A stretch of 6,313 nucleotides of DNA from Alphaproteobacteria bacterium (GCA_017353855.1 JAFMSA010000262.1:1-6313), one strand, 5' to 3'; shown: positions 1-5,995, counted from the stretch's first letter. The notes: generated by a model from the letters alone, not told the origin. Numbers and translations are program-made.

Positions 1-92
1 GTATGATCCTCGACATTGGCATCCCACAACTGGTGCCGGACGATGAAGGTCAGAGGATCGGCGGTGAATTGGGTTGCTTGCGATTGGGGCAT
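1..92 (-). CDS. 5' end of a conserved-looking hypothetical protein (truncated by window edge)
   Basis: Reading the minus strand from the ATG at 92, 30 codons stay open to the window edge. The peptide begins MPQSQATQFTADPLTFIVRH and continues QLWDANVEDH. An AGGAG ribosome-binding site lies 8 bases before the ATG (minus-strand CAGGAGCGCCGGGGATG), which strongly supports this start. The composition (aromatic and acidic residues, ADPLTFIVRHQLWD) looks like real protein, not a shadow. I do not recognise a family with confidence. The peptide has no signal sequence, so the product is probably cytoplasmic. The rest of the gene lies outside the window, so function cannot be judged. Confidence 0.6.
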   Translation of the reverse strand, partial: MPQSQATQFTADPLTFIVRHQLWDANVEDH

Positions 93-261
93 CCCCGGCG
101 CTCCTGTAGGTAAAGACTCCCCCGAGCTTAGGGAGAGGCCCCGCTGGCCGCAAGAACTCTCCACCTGCGCGTGATTGCGCCTGGTCCTACCGGGGGCTTC
201 AACCTGTGCCACTGCCGCGGCGTTGACCTACCGCCGGGTCCGGCTCGGCATGTGGGCCAAC

Positions 262-441
262 TTAAGGGTTTGGTCCGGTCTCCAGGTCATAAACCACGTG
301 CTCCAGCAATGCCTTGCGCCACCGCACCGTGGATCTGGGCAACAGCGGGTTGAGCGCCCGGCAAAGATCGTCCGCCATCGCAGACCGCGCGAGGCTCACG
401 CTGCCGGCTTCCGAAGCTACCTCGACTTCGGCGCGTGGCAA
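262..441 (-). pseudogene. Short minus-strand ORF or C-terminal gene remnant, unknown function
   Basis: After an in-frame TGA (442-444) the minus strand is open for 59 codons from a TTG at 441 to a TAA at 262-264. The core is protein-like, with an amphipathic helical look: MADDLCRALNPLLPRSTVRW followed by RKALLEHVVYDLETGPNP. Most codons end in G or C, as in the real genes of this window. The same frame upstream of the TGA also reads plausibly (VSTVRFRPELPK), so this may be the C-terminus of a larger gene broken by a stop, not a free-standing small gene. No ribosome-binding site is evident before the TTG. I do not recognise a family. Confidence 0.3.
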
Positions 442-894
442 TCATTTCGGGAGCTCGGGTCGGAATCGCACGGTGCTGACGGCCTCAAATCCGATCCCGA
501 ATTTTCTTGGGCACTCCGACCGCACCTGGCGACCTCGATGATCCCGAGCACTCTGTCGGTGCCGGCGCGCGGTACATCCTCTCGCTGAACGCTGAAACGC
601 TAGTGCCGGCAGCGCTGGGTCAGGTCGCGCAATACACGGTCACAGCAGGTGCTGTACCTCGGTCGCGTCGTTGGCATGGTGAGCGGGCTGGCGCGCCCCA
701 GCGCTGGTGGATCAGAGCGCCGAGGTTTATCCTCGTTCACCATGAGGGAGACCGAGAGGAGCGCAGCACAAGGCTCTGTTGTACCCGCGGGCGGCGGCAA
801 ACATTTTGACCTGCCGCCGCCCGAGCGGTCCTTTGCCTCGACCGGCGACTTGGCCACGCTCGGGGGACCCGGCACGTGCGCAGTGATGCGATGC

Positions 895-978
895 GGTACA
901 CCGCATGGCTGGAAGCACGCCGGCAGCAAAAACGGCCGCGTCCTGTTTCGCTACACGCCGGTCGCCGCCGGCGACCTC
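895..978 (+). pseudogene. Fragment of a cupin-domain protein (second cupin motif only)
   Basis: One frame encodes GTPHGWKHAGSKNGRVLFRY followed by TPVAAGDL. This matches the second half of small cupin proteins, where a Gly-x-Pro-His motif supplying the last metal-binding histidine (here H904-906) is followed by an 'N-x-G-...-RvLf-YTP' strand pair. The first cupin motif (G...HxH...E...G) is not found upstream in any frame, and the sequence after residue DL is not cupin-like. The surrounding 147-codon frame from 649 has no ribosome-binding site and otherwise has shadow-like composition. I read this as the relic of a cupin gene; a chance resemblance is possible given the short match. Confidence 0.35.
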
Positions 979-1144
979 GCTGCAGCGTCTCACAGCGCCG
1001 CTTGGGACGACGAACAGCGGAAATCATTGTACTGCCGGCCTTTGGGAGCTGACCTCCGCAAACGCAGATGCTCAGGTGTCCCAGAGTGTTGAATCGGCGA
1101 AGTCAGGCTTCCACGCGCGGTCGTCGAGAACAAGCGAACGTTTA

Positions 1145-1250
1145 TCACTGCGAGCGCAGGCAAGCAGGTTCCGCCGAGAGATCCTGCTCCGCCAGGCCGG
1201 ACTTGTACCCCCGGAGCGCGCGGAGCGCGTCGCGAGCTTGTTCGCAGTGA
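1145..1250. repeat. Degenerate ~106-bp palindromic intergenic element
   Basis: The ends are perfect 9-base inverted repeats: TCACTGCGA at 1145-1153 and TCGCAGTGA at 1242-1250. A second inverted pair, GAACAAGC at 1128-1135 and GCTTGTTC at 1236-1243, overlaps the right arm. The outer ends resemble the TCATTGCGAGCG...CTCGCAATGA termini of dispersed palindromic repeats that I recall from Bradyrhizobium-type genomes. A small internal tandem (GGAGCGCGC at 1212-1220 and again immediately after) lies near the right arm. It sits just upstream of the permease gene. Confidence 0.35.
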
Positions 1251-1299
1251 CGAGGGAGCCGAGGGACAGCCGCTAACAATCTCTACGCGGGAGGACGCG

Positions 1300-2787
1300 A
1301 TGAGCATCAGCCACGAAACCGGGTTCCGGCTCGCCAAAGCGCTCGGCGTGCTGGCGATAACGGCCTCGGCCGTCTCGGCCGAATACGGCTCCGGGATCAA
1401 CTACGTCTCGGTCCAGAGCCTGTCCGTCTATCCTGATGTGAAAGGGCTTGTGCCGCTCGCGATGTTCGTGTGCGGCATCGCGATGCTGCCGAAGGCCTAT
1501 CTCTTTGCCGCTTTTTCGCGGGTCATGCCGCGCGCTGGCTCTAAGCACGTCTGGCTTGCACGTAGCATCGGCCTGCCGGCCGGCTTTCTCATCACCTTCA
1601 CTTACTGGGCGACGGGGCCTGCCGGGTTGGGGTTTCTCGGTTTCGCCTTCGGTACGTTTCTGGGCCAAGCGATGCTGCCGATTAGCCCCGCAGTGGGTCA
1701 TGCCCTGTTGTCGCATACCGGCCATCTCGTTACCGGGCTCGCCGCGATCTGGCTTACCTTTTGGATCAACGCGGCCGGCATCCGTTATTATGGGGTGTTC
1801 GTCACGATTCTAATGTTCGTCATCGTTGGCGTGGCGCTGCTGATCACCGCCTACGGGTTTTTGACGCCGCCCGAGACCTTCGTGGCGGCCGCCAGCGATA
1901 TTGCGAAAGTGAAGCTCACGGCTCCGACCGCGGCGCCGCCGGCGAGCTTCGTCCACTTCATTTCCGTCACCTCGTTGTTCGTCTTCGCCTATGCGGGTCT
2001 CGGAGCAGGACCGGCCTTGGGCGGCGAAGTCCGGGAGGCGGAAAAGAAACTGCCGCTCGGCATCATGTGGGGCTGGCTCGTCGCGCTCGTGCTCTTTACC
2101 GCGGTCGCCGCCGCACTCTTTCACGCGGCCCCGTGGTGGGCGATCGTCGGGCTGATCAAGGCCGGGAAGGGCAGCTACGCGACGGCGCCGGGACTAATCG
2201 GTCTTGTCGCGCCGAGTTGGCTGACGGTTATACTTAACCTTTTGGTTGCGCTGATTGTGGGTAAGACGCTGGCGCCGGGCTTGATGGTGGCCTCGCGCTT
2301 TTGCTTCGCGCAGGCGCAGGACCGGATGCTGCCAGCAATCTTCGCCGAGACGTCGGGCCGCAAGGTGCCGCTCGCGGCACTGCTCTTGATCGCCGGTCTC
2401 GGTTCGCTGTTCCTTGTGCAATCGGTCTATGCCGGCTGGGCAATGGGCGTGGCGGTGCGCTCGCTCGCCGTTCTCGGCATGTGGCTGGCGCTCGCGGTGG
2501 GGGTGCTCAACTTCCGCTGGCATAGGGAATACGGCCAGACCGAGTGGGGCAAGGGGGTCATGGATCAGCCGCTCGTCGTGCCGGCGGCCATCGTCTCAAT
2601 CATCCTCGCGACGCCGCTGATCGTCTCGCTCGCGGTCCTGCCGAAGACGGCGCTGATCTTCCAGCCGCTCTTCCAGGGCGCAGTGGTGCTGGCGATCGGC
2701 GTCGCGATCCTGCTCGCCGCGGGTGCGAAGCTGCGCGCTCGCGGCGACAGCTTCAGCAGAATCGCAGCAGAGCTACCAATCGAGTAA
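1300..2787 (+). CDS. APC-superfamily amino acid/polyamine/organocation permease
   Basis: This 495-residue inner-membrane protein should import or exchange an amino acid, amine or related organic cation, driven by an ion gradient. About 12 hydrophobic helices can be counted, roughly at 13-28, 50-72, 93-123, 143-160, 165-187, 217-242, 253-280, 300-330, 356-378, 381-404, 424-446 and 455-476. Family marks include the broken first helix with a glycine-rich EYGSG (28-32), PRAGS at 77-81 before helix 3, the helix 6 end with GGEVREAEKKLP (241-252), and the helix 8 loop ASRFCFAQAQDRMLP (331-345), matching the family's 'aSR...a.aRDgllP' pattern. Length is normal for the family. The start at 1300 is set by GGGAGGA at 1289-1295, four bases before the ATG. 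The substrate cannot be read from sequence. No gene follows closely on the same strand, so it appears monocistronic. Confidence 0.92.
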   Translation: MSISHETGFRLAKALGVLAITASAVSAEYGSGINYVSVQSLSVYPDVKGLVPLAMFVCGIAMLPKAYLFAAFSRVMPRAGSKHVWLARSIGLPAGFLITFTYWATGPAGLGFLGFAFGTFLGQAMLPISPAVGHALLSHTGHLVTGLAAIWLTFWINAAGIRYYGVFVTILMFVIVGVALLITAYGFLTPPETFVAAASDIAKVKLTAPTAAPPASFVHFISVTSLFVFAYAGLGAGPALGGEVREAEKKLPLGIMWGWLVALVLFTAVAAALFHAAPWWAIVGLIKAGKGSYATAPGLIGLVAPSWLTVILNLLVALIVGKTLAPGLMVASRFCFAQAQDRMLPAIFAETSGRKVPLAALLLIAGLGSLFLVQSVYAGWAMGVAVRSLAVLGMWLALAVGVLNFRWHREYGQTEWGKGVMDQPLVVPAAIVSIILATPLIVSLAVLPKTALIFQPLFQGAVVLAIGVAILLAAGAKLRARGDSFSRIAAELPIE

Positions 2788-3102
2788 TCCGAGCTTCGGC
2801 CCGGCGCCGCTTGCGCGACACCTGCCCGACGGATCCCATCGCGTCCGTCACTATCGTCTCCCTGGCCTATGCCGAGTGGATCGGCAATATTGCGTTGGCC
2901 CGCCGGCTTGGCGCCCCCGACCGCCTTCGGGCACTTGCATTGTGTATCGGAGTGAAAACGCCGCTCGCCAACCGCTCCTCGGCCATTTGCGGCGGCTTGG
3001 TCACACCCGCCGGCCGGCGGGTGGGCAAGGCTAATCACGATCACCGATCGCCTACCCTGACCGGCATCCGGGATCCTTCACGAACTGAAGCGACAGCCCA
3101 CG
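2788..3102. other. Intergenic stretch after the permease
   Basis: No supported intact gene. One plus-strand frame (about 2829-2990) reads plausibly, containing SVTIVSLAYAEWIGNIALAR, with mostly G/C third positions. It has no start codon or ribosome-binding site of its own after the permease stop and turns into basic, shadow-like sequence by about 3010. It could be a decayed fragment or chance. The perfect palindrome at 3004-3023 is listed separately. I see no classical stem plus T-run terminator directly after the permease. Confidence 0.4.
3004..3023. repeat. Perfect 20-base palindrome
   Basis: CACCCGCCGG at 3004-3013 is followed with no spacer by its exact reverse complement CCGGCGGGTG at 3014-3023. 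It lies between the permease stop (2787) and the end of the small minus-strand gene (3041 or 3103), i.e. between convergent genes. It could form a cruciform or a strong RNA stem acting as a bidirectional transcription barrier, but no T-run follows on either strand, so it is not a standard intrinsic terminator. A protein-binding site is the other possibility. Confidence 0.5.
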
Positions 3103-3282
3103 CTACGGGTCGGCGCGGCTGCGCCGGCTCGTAATATTTCGGGGGAGGCGGCGGCTCGCGGAGCGGCTCGTCTGAATTTCGCCCGGATCGTCGTGAGCAA
3201 GCGAAGGAGCGCGCCCGCTCAATTCATCGCGCAGCTGCTCGAGCAGAGCCTCCGCGCCGTGCACCTCGATAGCGTTGAACAT
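3103..3282 (-). CDS. Small hypothetical protein, probably frameshifted near its middle
   Basis: From the ATG at 3282 the minus strand encodes 59 residues starting MFNAIEVHGAEALLEQLRDE, an acidic helix-forming start. AAAGGA precedes the ATG with a 7-base gap, a good ribosome-binding site. From about residue 35 the frame turns into a Ser/Arg-rich tail (TSRSASRRLPRN) typical of out-of-frame GC-rich DNA. Another frame at the same point (from about 3180) gives a much more protein-like Pro-rich continuation, EPLREPPPPPKYYEPAQPRR then PVAWAVA, ending at a TGA at 3041-3043. The simplest reading is an ~80-residue gene with a single-base indel near 3178-3185. No family is recognised. The gene lies 154 bases beyond the SMP-30 stop on the same strand and may share its transcript. 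Confidence 0.5.
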   Translation of the reverse strand: MFNAIEVHGAEALLEQLRDELSGRAPSLAHDDPGEIQTSRSASRRLPRNITSRRSRADP

Positions 3283-3436
3283 GATCCCGTCCTTTCCCGG
3301 CCCCGTTATTTTGTTTGGTCATCGCATACGCCGCGGCGCAGGGTCCCGTCTTGCAGACCTGAACCCTCCCCAGTTCGCACCCTCTTACTACGGACCCCCG
3401 GCCGACAGCGGAGATTTCAAATCCGGGCGGGTGACC

Positions 3437-4648
3437 TCAGCCTGGGGCCGCACCCTGGGTTGCGGTCTCTAGCATATAGAGCGACTGGCTCGCCGCCATG
3501 AACAGGCGGTCGCGCTTGGGCCCACCAAAGGTGAGGTTGGCGCACACTTCGGGCAGGCGGATACGGCCGATCAGCTTGCCCGCGGGATTAAAGACGAGCA
3601 CGCCGGCATAGCCTAGTGGCGCATTGGAGCTGCACCACAGATTACCGAAGACATCGGCGCACATGTCGTCAGGCCCGCATTTGACGCCGTCCACGGTCAT
3701 GTCGGTGAACAGGCGCTTGTTAGTGAGTTTCTTGCCTTGCAGGTCGAAGGCATAGATGACGCGCTCTCCGCCCGGCCCGGTATCGCCCGGCCCCTTGCCA
3801 GTGCTGATCAAATAAAATGTCTTGTGATCGGGCGAAAAACAGAGCCCGTTCGGGTCGGGAACCACCTCCTCGGGCACCACCACCTCGAGCTTGCCGCTGG
3901 GGTCCCAGCGATAGGTGTTGGTCGGCAATTCCCGCTTGCGCCCGCCGATGGCGCCGGCGTCCGGGGCGCCGATGCGCGGGTTCAGGAACCCTTGCGGGTT
4001 GGCGGGGCCGCCGACCTCGTCCGGGTGTCCCTCGGCGAGCTGGTCGCCATAACCGGGATCGGTGAACCAGATGCTGCCGTCGGGATGCGCTGCCACGCCG
4101 TTCGGCGAATTCAGTGGCTTGCCGTCGTATGAATCGGCGATCACTGTGATCGTCCCGTCATGCTCCCGGCGCAGGAGACGCCGTGTGAAGTCCTCGCACG
4201 ACAAGAGCCGCCCCTGATAATCGAAGGCGTTGCCATTGGTGTTGTTAGACGGACGGCGGAATACGCTCACCCGACCGTCATCCCAGATGTAGCGGTAAAG
4301 GGTGTTGCCCGAGACGTCGCTGAAGACGAGATATTGCCCCTGGCTCGACCATGTCGGCCCTTCAGCCCACAGCGCCCCGGTCCATATTCGCTGAATAGGT
4401 GCAATTGCTCGCCTCACCTGGTTGAAGGATGGATCGGCGACGATGACGTCGGGGTCCGGATAAATCGCAGGGTGCCGCGCGGTCCAGTCGCGCGGTGGAT
4501 TGGTGATGACGCTGGCCGGGGTGGCGAGCTGGGCTTTTTGCTGCGCAATCGCATTGGTCCGCGCAAGCGCCACTGCGCCGGCGGCCCCTGCCGCCCCGGC
4601 CAGCAGGCCGCGCCGCGACACGAATCGCCGAATTATTTGCTGCGCCAT
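3437..4648 (-). CDS. Tat-exported SMP-30/gluconolactonase/LRE-family protein
   Basis: This 403-residue protein is a predicted periplasmic six-bladed beta-propeller of the SMP-30 family, which hydrolyses lactones or related esters using a bound divalent metal. The N-terminus is a Tat signal: SRRGLL at 11-16 with twin arginines R12-R13, an Ala/Gly-rich h-region to about 29, and a likely AIA cleavage site at 33-35. Family motifs follow in order: AEGPTW (95-100, metal-ligand Glu E96), KPLNSPNGVAAHPDGSIWFT (177-196, Asn N183), DPNGLCFSPD (265-274, Asn N267), and VDGVKCGPDDMCADVFGNLW (319-338, Asp ligand region). These match the Glu/Asn/Asp metal set of the family. The start at 4648 is chosen because minus-strand AGAGGAAA lies just upstream and the Tat signal begins there; an in-frame ATG at 4690 would add 14 residues with no site. 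The true substrate is unknown. It runs convergently to the permease. Confidence 0.9.
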   Translation of the reverse strand: MAQQIIRRFVSRRGLLAGAAGAAGAVALARTNAIAQQKAQLATPASVITNPPRDWTARHPAIYPDPDVIVADPSFNQVRRAIAPIQRIWTGALWAEGPTWSSQGQYLVFSDVSGNTLYRYIWDDGRVSVFRRPSNNTNGNAFDYQGRLLSCEDFTRRLLRREHDGTITVIADSYDGKPLNSPNGVAAHPDGSIWFTDPGYGDQLAEGHPDEVGGPANPQGFLNPRIGAPDAGAIGGRKRELPTNTYRWDPSGKLEVVVPEEVVPDPNGLCFSPDHKTFYLISTGKGPGDTGPGGERVIYAFDLQGKKLTNKRLFTDMTVDGVKCGPDDMCADVFGNLWCSSNAPLGYAGVLVFNPAGKLIGRIRLPEVCANLTFGGPKRDRLFMAASQSLYMLETATQGAAPG

Positions 4649-4663
4649 CGTTTCCTCTCTTAG

Positions 4664-5032
4664 TTGATTCAGCCACCAGGTTCCCGCCAAGTTCGCCCTT
4701 TTTTGATCGCAGCATCAAGAGCTGTTCTGATCGGGCCCACGGCCGGAGATGGGAGAGACCCCCGAGTCCGTTCCGATCTTCCCGCCCAGAGGGATGATCG
4801 CGAGGGCCTGCTGAGGAGCACACTCCGGACACAGGGCCGGGAGCGTGTGACCCAGGCGCTGGGACGCGTACGGCAAGCCGCAAGGCAAAGGAAGAAGGAG
4901 CAGTTCACTGCGCTCCTGCACCACATCACGGTCGATACACTTCGCATGGCGTACTACGCGCTCAAGCGCCAGCAGTACGTGCTCGGCGACGCCGGGGCGC
5001 CTCCTGTTAGTCTCAATTTTTGTTGGGTCTGA
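4664..5032 (+). pseudogene. N-terminal fragment of a group II intron reverse transcriptase/maturase (LtrA-type)
   Basis: The plus-strand frame contains, at about 4820-4969, STLRTQGRERVTQALGRVRQ, then AARQRKKEQFTALLHHITVD, then TLRMAYYALKR. This is the conserved N-terminal region just before the first RT block of bacterial group II intron-encoded proteins ('...QSRE.VsQALeRvRqAA..rkkerFTALlHHi.vd.Lr.aFyaLKr.AAPGvDG.tW'). The match stops at R102 (4969); the expected AAPGVDG RT0/RT1 sequence is replaced by an unrelated 20-residue tail ending at a TGA (5030-5032). Catalytic RT blocks, maturase domain X and any recognisable domain V are absent. The ATG at 4664 lies in the leader of the opposite-strand SMP-30 gene and is probably not the original start; the family-like part begins around 4730-4800. 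It is an intron relic and should be inactive. Confidence 0.75.
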
Positions 5033-5064
5033 ACCTTGGCCGAAATGGTCGACCCCTTATTGTA

Positions 5065-5496
5065 CTAACCGAGCTCGTCTTGCAGGGCGGAGATCAATGC
5101 CTTGCCGAGAGGTTTTTCCAAGACGCTCTTGATCCCGAGTTGTGTCGCCCCGGCTTCAATTTTGGCATCGGGCGTCGCAGTTATCATTATCACCGGGACG
5201 GAGCTACCGCGGTTTCTCAATTCTGAGACCAGCTCGAGGCCGTTTAGACCCGGCATGTAATAATCGACGATGAGGCAGGAAATGGCCGGCTGCTCGTGAA
5301 GAGCTTGAAGAAATGCGGCCCCACTTTGGTAGGTATGGACGACGAAGTCATGCACCTCCAAGAGGGTTCGCGTGGAGTCGCACACCGCCACATCATCATC
5401 GACGACTGCGACAACCCGGTCTCCGCCCCTCGACGACGCTTGCTTTGACTGGTCGCGTGTGGGTGGGTCCGAAGAGGGGCACGTGTCTGACGGCAT
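5065..5496 (-). CDS. Single-domain response regulator (FixJ-type receiver)
   Basis: This 143-residue protein is a CheY/FixJ-like phospho-acceptor domain with a ~28-residue disordered N-terminus and no output domain. The key residues are present: acidic triad D33-D34-D35 in VVDDD, phospho-acceptor D78 in LIVDYYMPGLNG, switch T106 in IMITAT, and K128 in LEKP followed by the cis-proline. It probably relays phosphate from a histidine kinase or hybrid kinase to another partner, in the cytoplasm; no kinase lies in the window. The start at 5496 is preferred because an AGGGA site lies 7 bases upstream and the in-frame extension up to 5769 is low-complexity, non-protein-like sequence. It is transcribed from the region with the palindromes at 5554-5589. 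An alternative later start is unlikely, as little remains before the first beta-strand. Confidence 0.88.
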   Translation of the reverse strand: MPSDTCPSSDPPTRDQSKQASSRGGDRVVAVVDDDVAVCDSTRTLLEVHDFVVHTYQSGAAFLQALHEQPAISCLIVDYYMPGLNGLELVSELRNRGSSVPVIMITATPDAKIEAGATQLGIKSVLEKPLGKALISALQDELG

Positions 5497-5553
5497 AGGC
5501 CGATCCCTGCCATTTGGGCGAGAGCACACCCACGACTTTTGGGCGCTATCTCT

Positions 5554-5589
5554 CGATCGTCGGCTCCCGGAATTGCGATCGACGATCGC
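5554..5589. promoter_or_regulatory. Palindrome cluster upstream of the response regulator (candidate operator)
   Basis: CGATCGTCG at 5554-5562 pairs with CGACGATCG at 5580-5588 (9/9, 17-base spacer). The right arm is also part of an odd palindrome, GCGATCG-A-CGATCGC at 5575-5589 (7-base arms around a single A). The cluster begins 58 bases upstream of the receiver gene's ATG on its coding side, where an operator or leader hairpin would be expected. GATC-rich sequence makes some palindromy likely by chance, so function is inferred only from position and from the overlap of two perfect repeats. Confidence 0.35.
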
Positions 5590-5902
5590 CGCAGAATAGC
5601 GTCGGGCGCGGAGGCCGCCTTGATTTAGATCATTTCGACACGCAGGAGGCGCCGAGTTGTGCGGCACGCGATTAGGCGCCGCAAAACGCGGCGATCGGCC
5701 TGCGTACCCCAGAGCCGAAGAGGCTGCAACCTTAGCAAGCAAAAAGTACATTCGATAATCGTCCATCATATCCGCATATCACGATACTACAGTGCCTTTG
5801 GGGTTCCCTTCATCGAAAAAATGATCTATAATAATGATTATAGTGAGATAAGTGCCATTCTTAATTAACGAAGACATTACTACACTAAGCAGGAGTATGG
5901 GT
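5590..5902. other. Intergenic region between divergent regulators, with AT-rich island
   Basis: This stretch separates the minus-strand receiver gene from the plus-strand RHH gene and contains no supported gene. The half nearest the receiver is GC-rich like the rest of the window; about 5740-5885 is conspicuously AT-rich and includes runs such as GAAAAAATGATCTATAATAA. Promoters for both flanking genes probably lie here. The frame across 5659-5868 has no ribosome-binding site and changes composition abruptly at the island, so it is not called. Confidence 0.45.
5826..5843. promoter_or_regulatory. Symmetric TATAAT/ATTATA palindrome (candidate promoter -10 and operator)
   Basis: CTATAAT at 5826-5832 and ATTATAG at 5837-5843 are perfect 7-base inverted repeats around AATG. 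Each arm carries an exact TATAAT hexamer, one on each strand, so the site could hold overlapping divergent -10 elements or bind a dimeric regulator that covers a promoter. For the plus strand a weak -35 (TTCCCT, 5804-5809) lies 17 bases upstream. This would place transcription start about 155 bases before the RHH ATG. Binding by the RHH protein itself is an untested possibility. Confidence 0.4.
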
Positions 5903-5962
5903 ATGCGACGCCTCTCGCGCTACCGGAGCCAAGTACCCCTGGACAGGCAGATGAGTAACTGA
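5903..5962 (+). CDS. Possible 19-residue leader peptide upstream of the RHH gene
   Basis: AGGAG at 5891-5895 is followed after 7 bases by an ATG opening 19 codons, MRRLSRYRSQVPLDRQMSN, and a TGA at 5960-5962. This is the best ribosome-binding site in the RHH upstream region; the RHH start itself has none. The peptide is basic and has no recognisable attenuator features such as repeated regulatory codons. It could be a translated leader controlling the RHH gene, a small gene in its own right, or a remnant of a start region displaced by mutation. Confidence 0.25.
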   Translation: MRRLSRYRSQVPLDRQMSN

Positions 5963-5973
5963 TCATGAATCAG
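5959..5973. repeat. Short inverted repeat before the RHH start
   Basis: CTGAT (5959-5963) and ATCAG (5969-5973) flank CATGA. It overlaps the stop codon of the 19-codon leader ORF and lies 22 bases before the RHH ATG, a position suited to autoregulation or a small RNA hairpin. Arms of only five bases make chance likely. Confidence 0.2.
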
Positions 5974-5995
5974 CCTGCGGCGTAAATATCCGCTA

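Larger units (their letters stand above)
93..1299. other. 1.2 kb gene-poor decay region
   Basis: No open frame here has the combination of a ribosome-binding site, good codon usage and a protein-like sequence over a useful length. Long overlapping frames exist on both strands but are rich in Arg, Pro, Ser and Cys, as expected of GC-rich non-coding DNA. Pieces that look like former coding sequence are listed separately: a minus-strand ORF at 262-441 and a cupin motif at 895-978. A further short minus-strand patch near 600-680 reads DATEVQHLL in one frame and CDRVLRDLTQRC in the next, which would fit a frameshifted remnant but is too short to name. The permease promoter should lie in the last 150 bases; I see no clear -35/-10 pair. 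Confidence 0.5.

Noticed and set aside
117..137. Hairpin CTCCC...GGGAG as a terminator or riboswitch
   Set aside because: Only five pairs, no T-run, and it lies upstream rather than downstream of the minus-strand gene at 1-92.
175..588. 137-codon plus-strand frame
   Set aside because: No ribosome-binding site, Arg/Ser/Pro-rich with no recognisable motif; it is antisense to the more protein-like minus-strand ORF at 262-441.
649..1092. 147-codon plus-strand frame as a complete gene
   Set aside because: Only the short cupin-like stretch is protein-like; the start has no ribosome-binding site and the flanks look like non-coding GC-rich DNA.
1810..2124. Minus-strand frame inside the permease
   Set aside because: Charged, shadow-type composition opposite a clear membrane protein.
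2544..3134. 196-codon plus-strand frame overlapping the permease end
   Set aside because: First half is an out-of-frame shadow of the permease; the second half (2829-2990) is plausible but lacks a start and ribosome-binding site.
3737..4132. 131-codon plus-strand frame
   Set aside because: Opposite the well-supported SMP-30 gene, with no independent start signals.
4649..4690. SMP-30 start at 4690
   Set aside because: It would place 14 residues before a complete Tat signal and ignore the AGAGGAAA site directly before 4648.
5497..5769. N-terminal extension of the response regulator to the ATG at 5769
   Set aside because: The 91 extra residues are Arg/Ser/Pro/Ala-rich without structure, and a good ribosome-binding site precedes the ATG at 5496.
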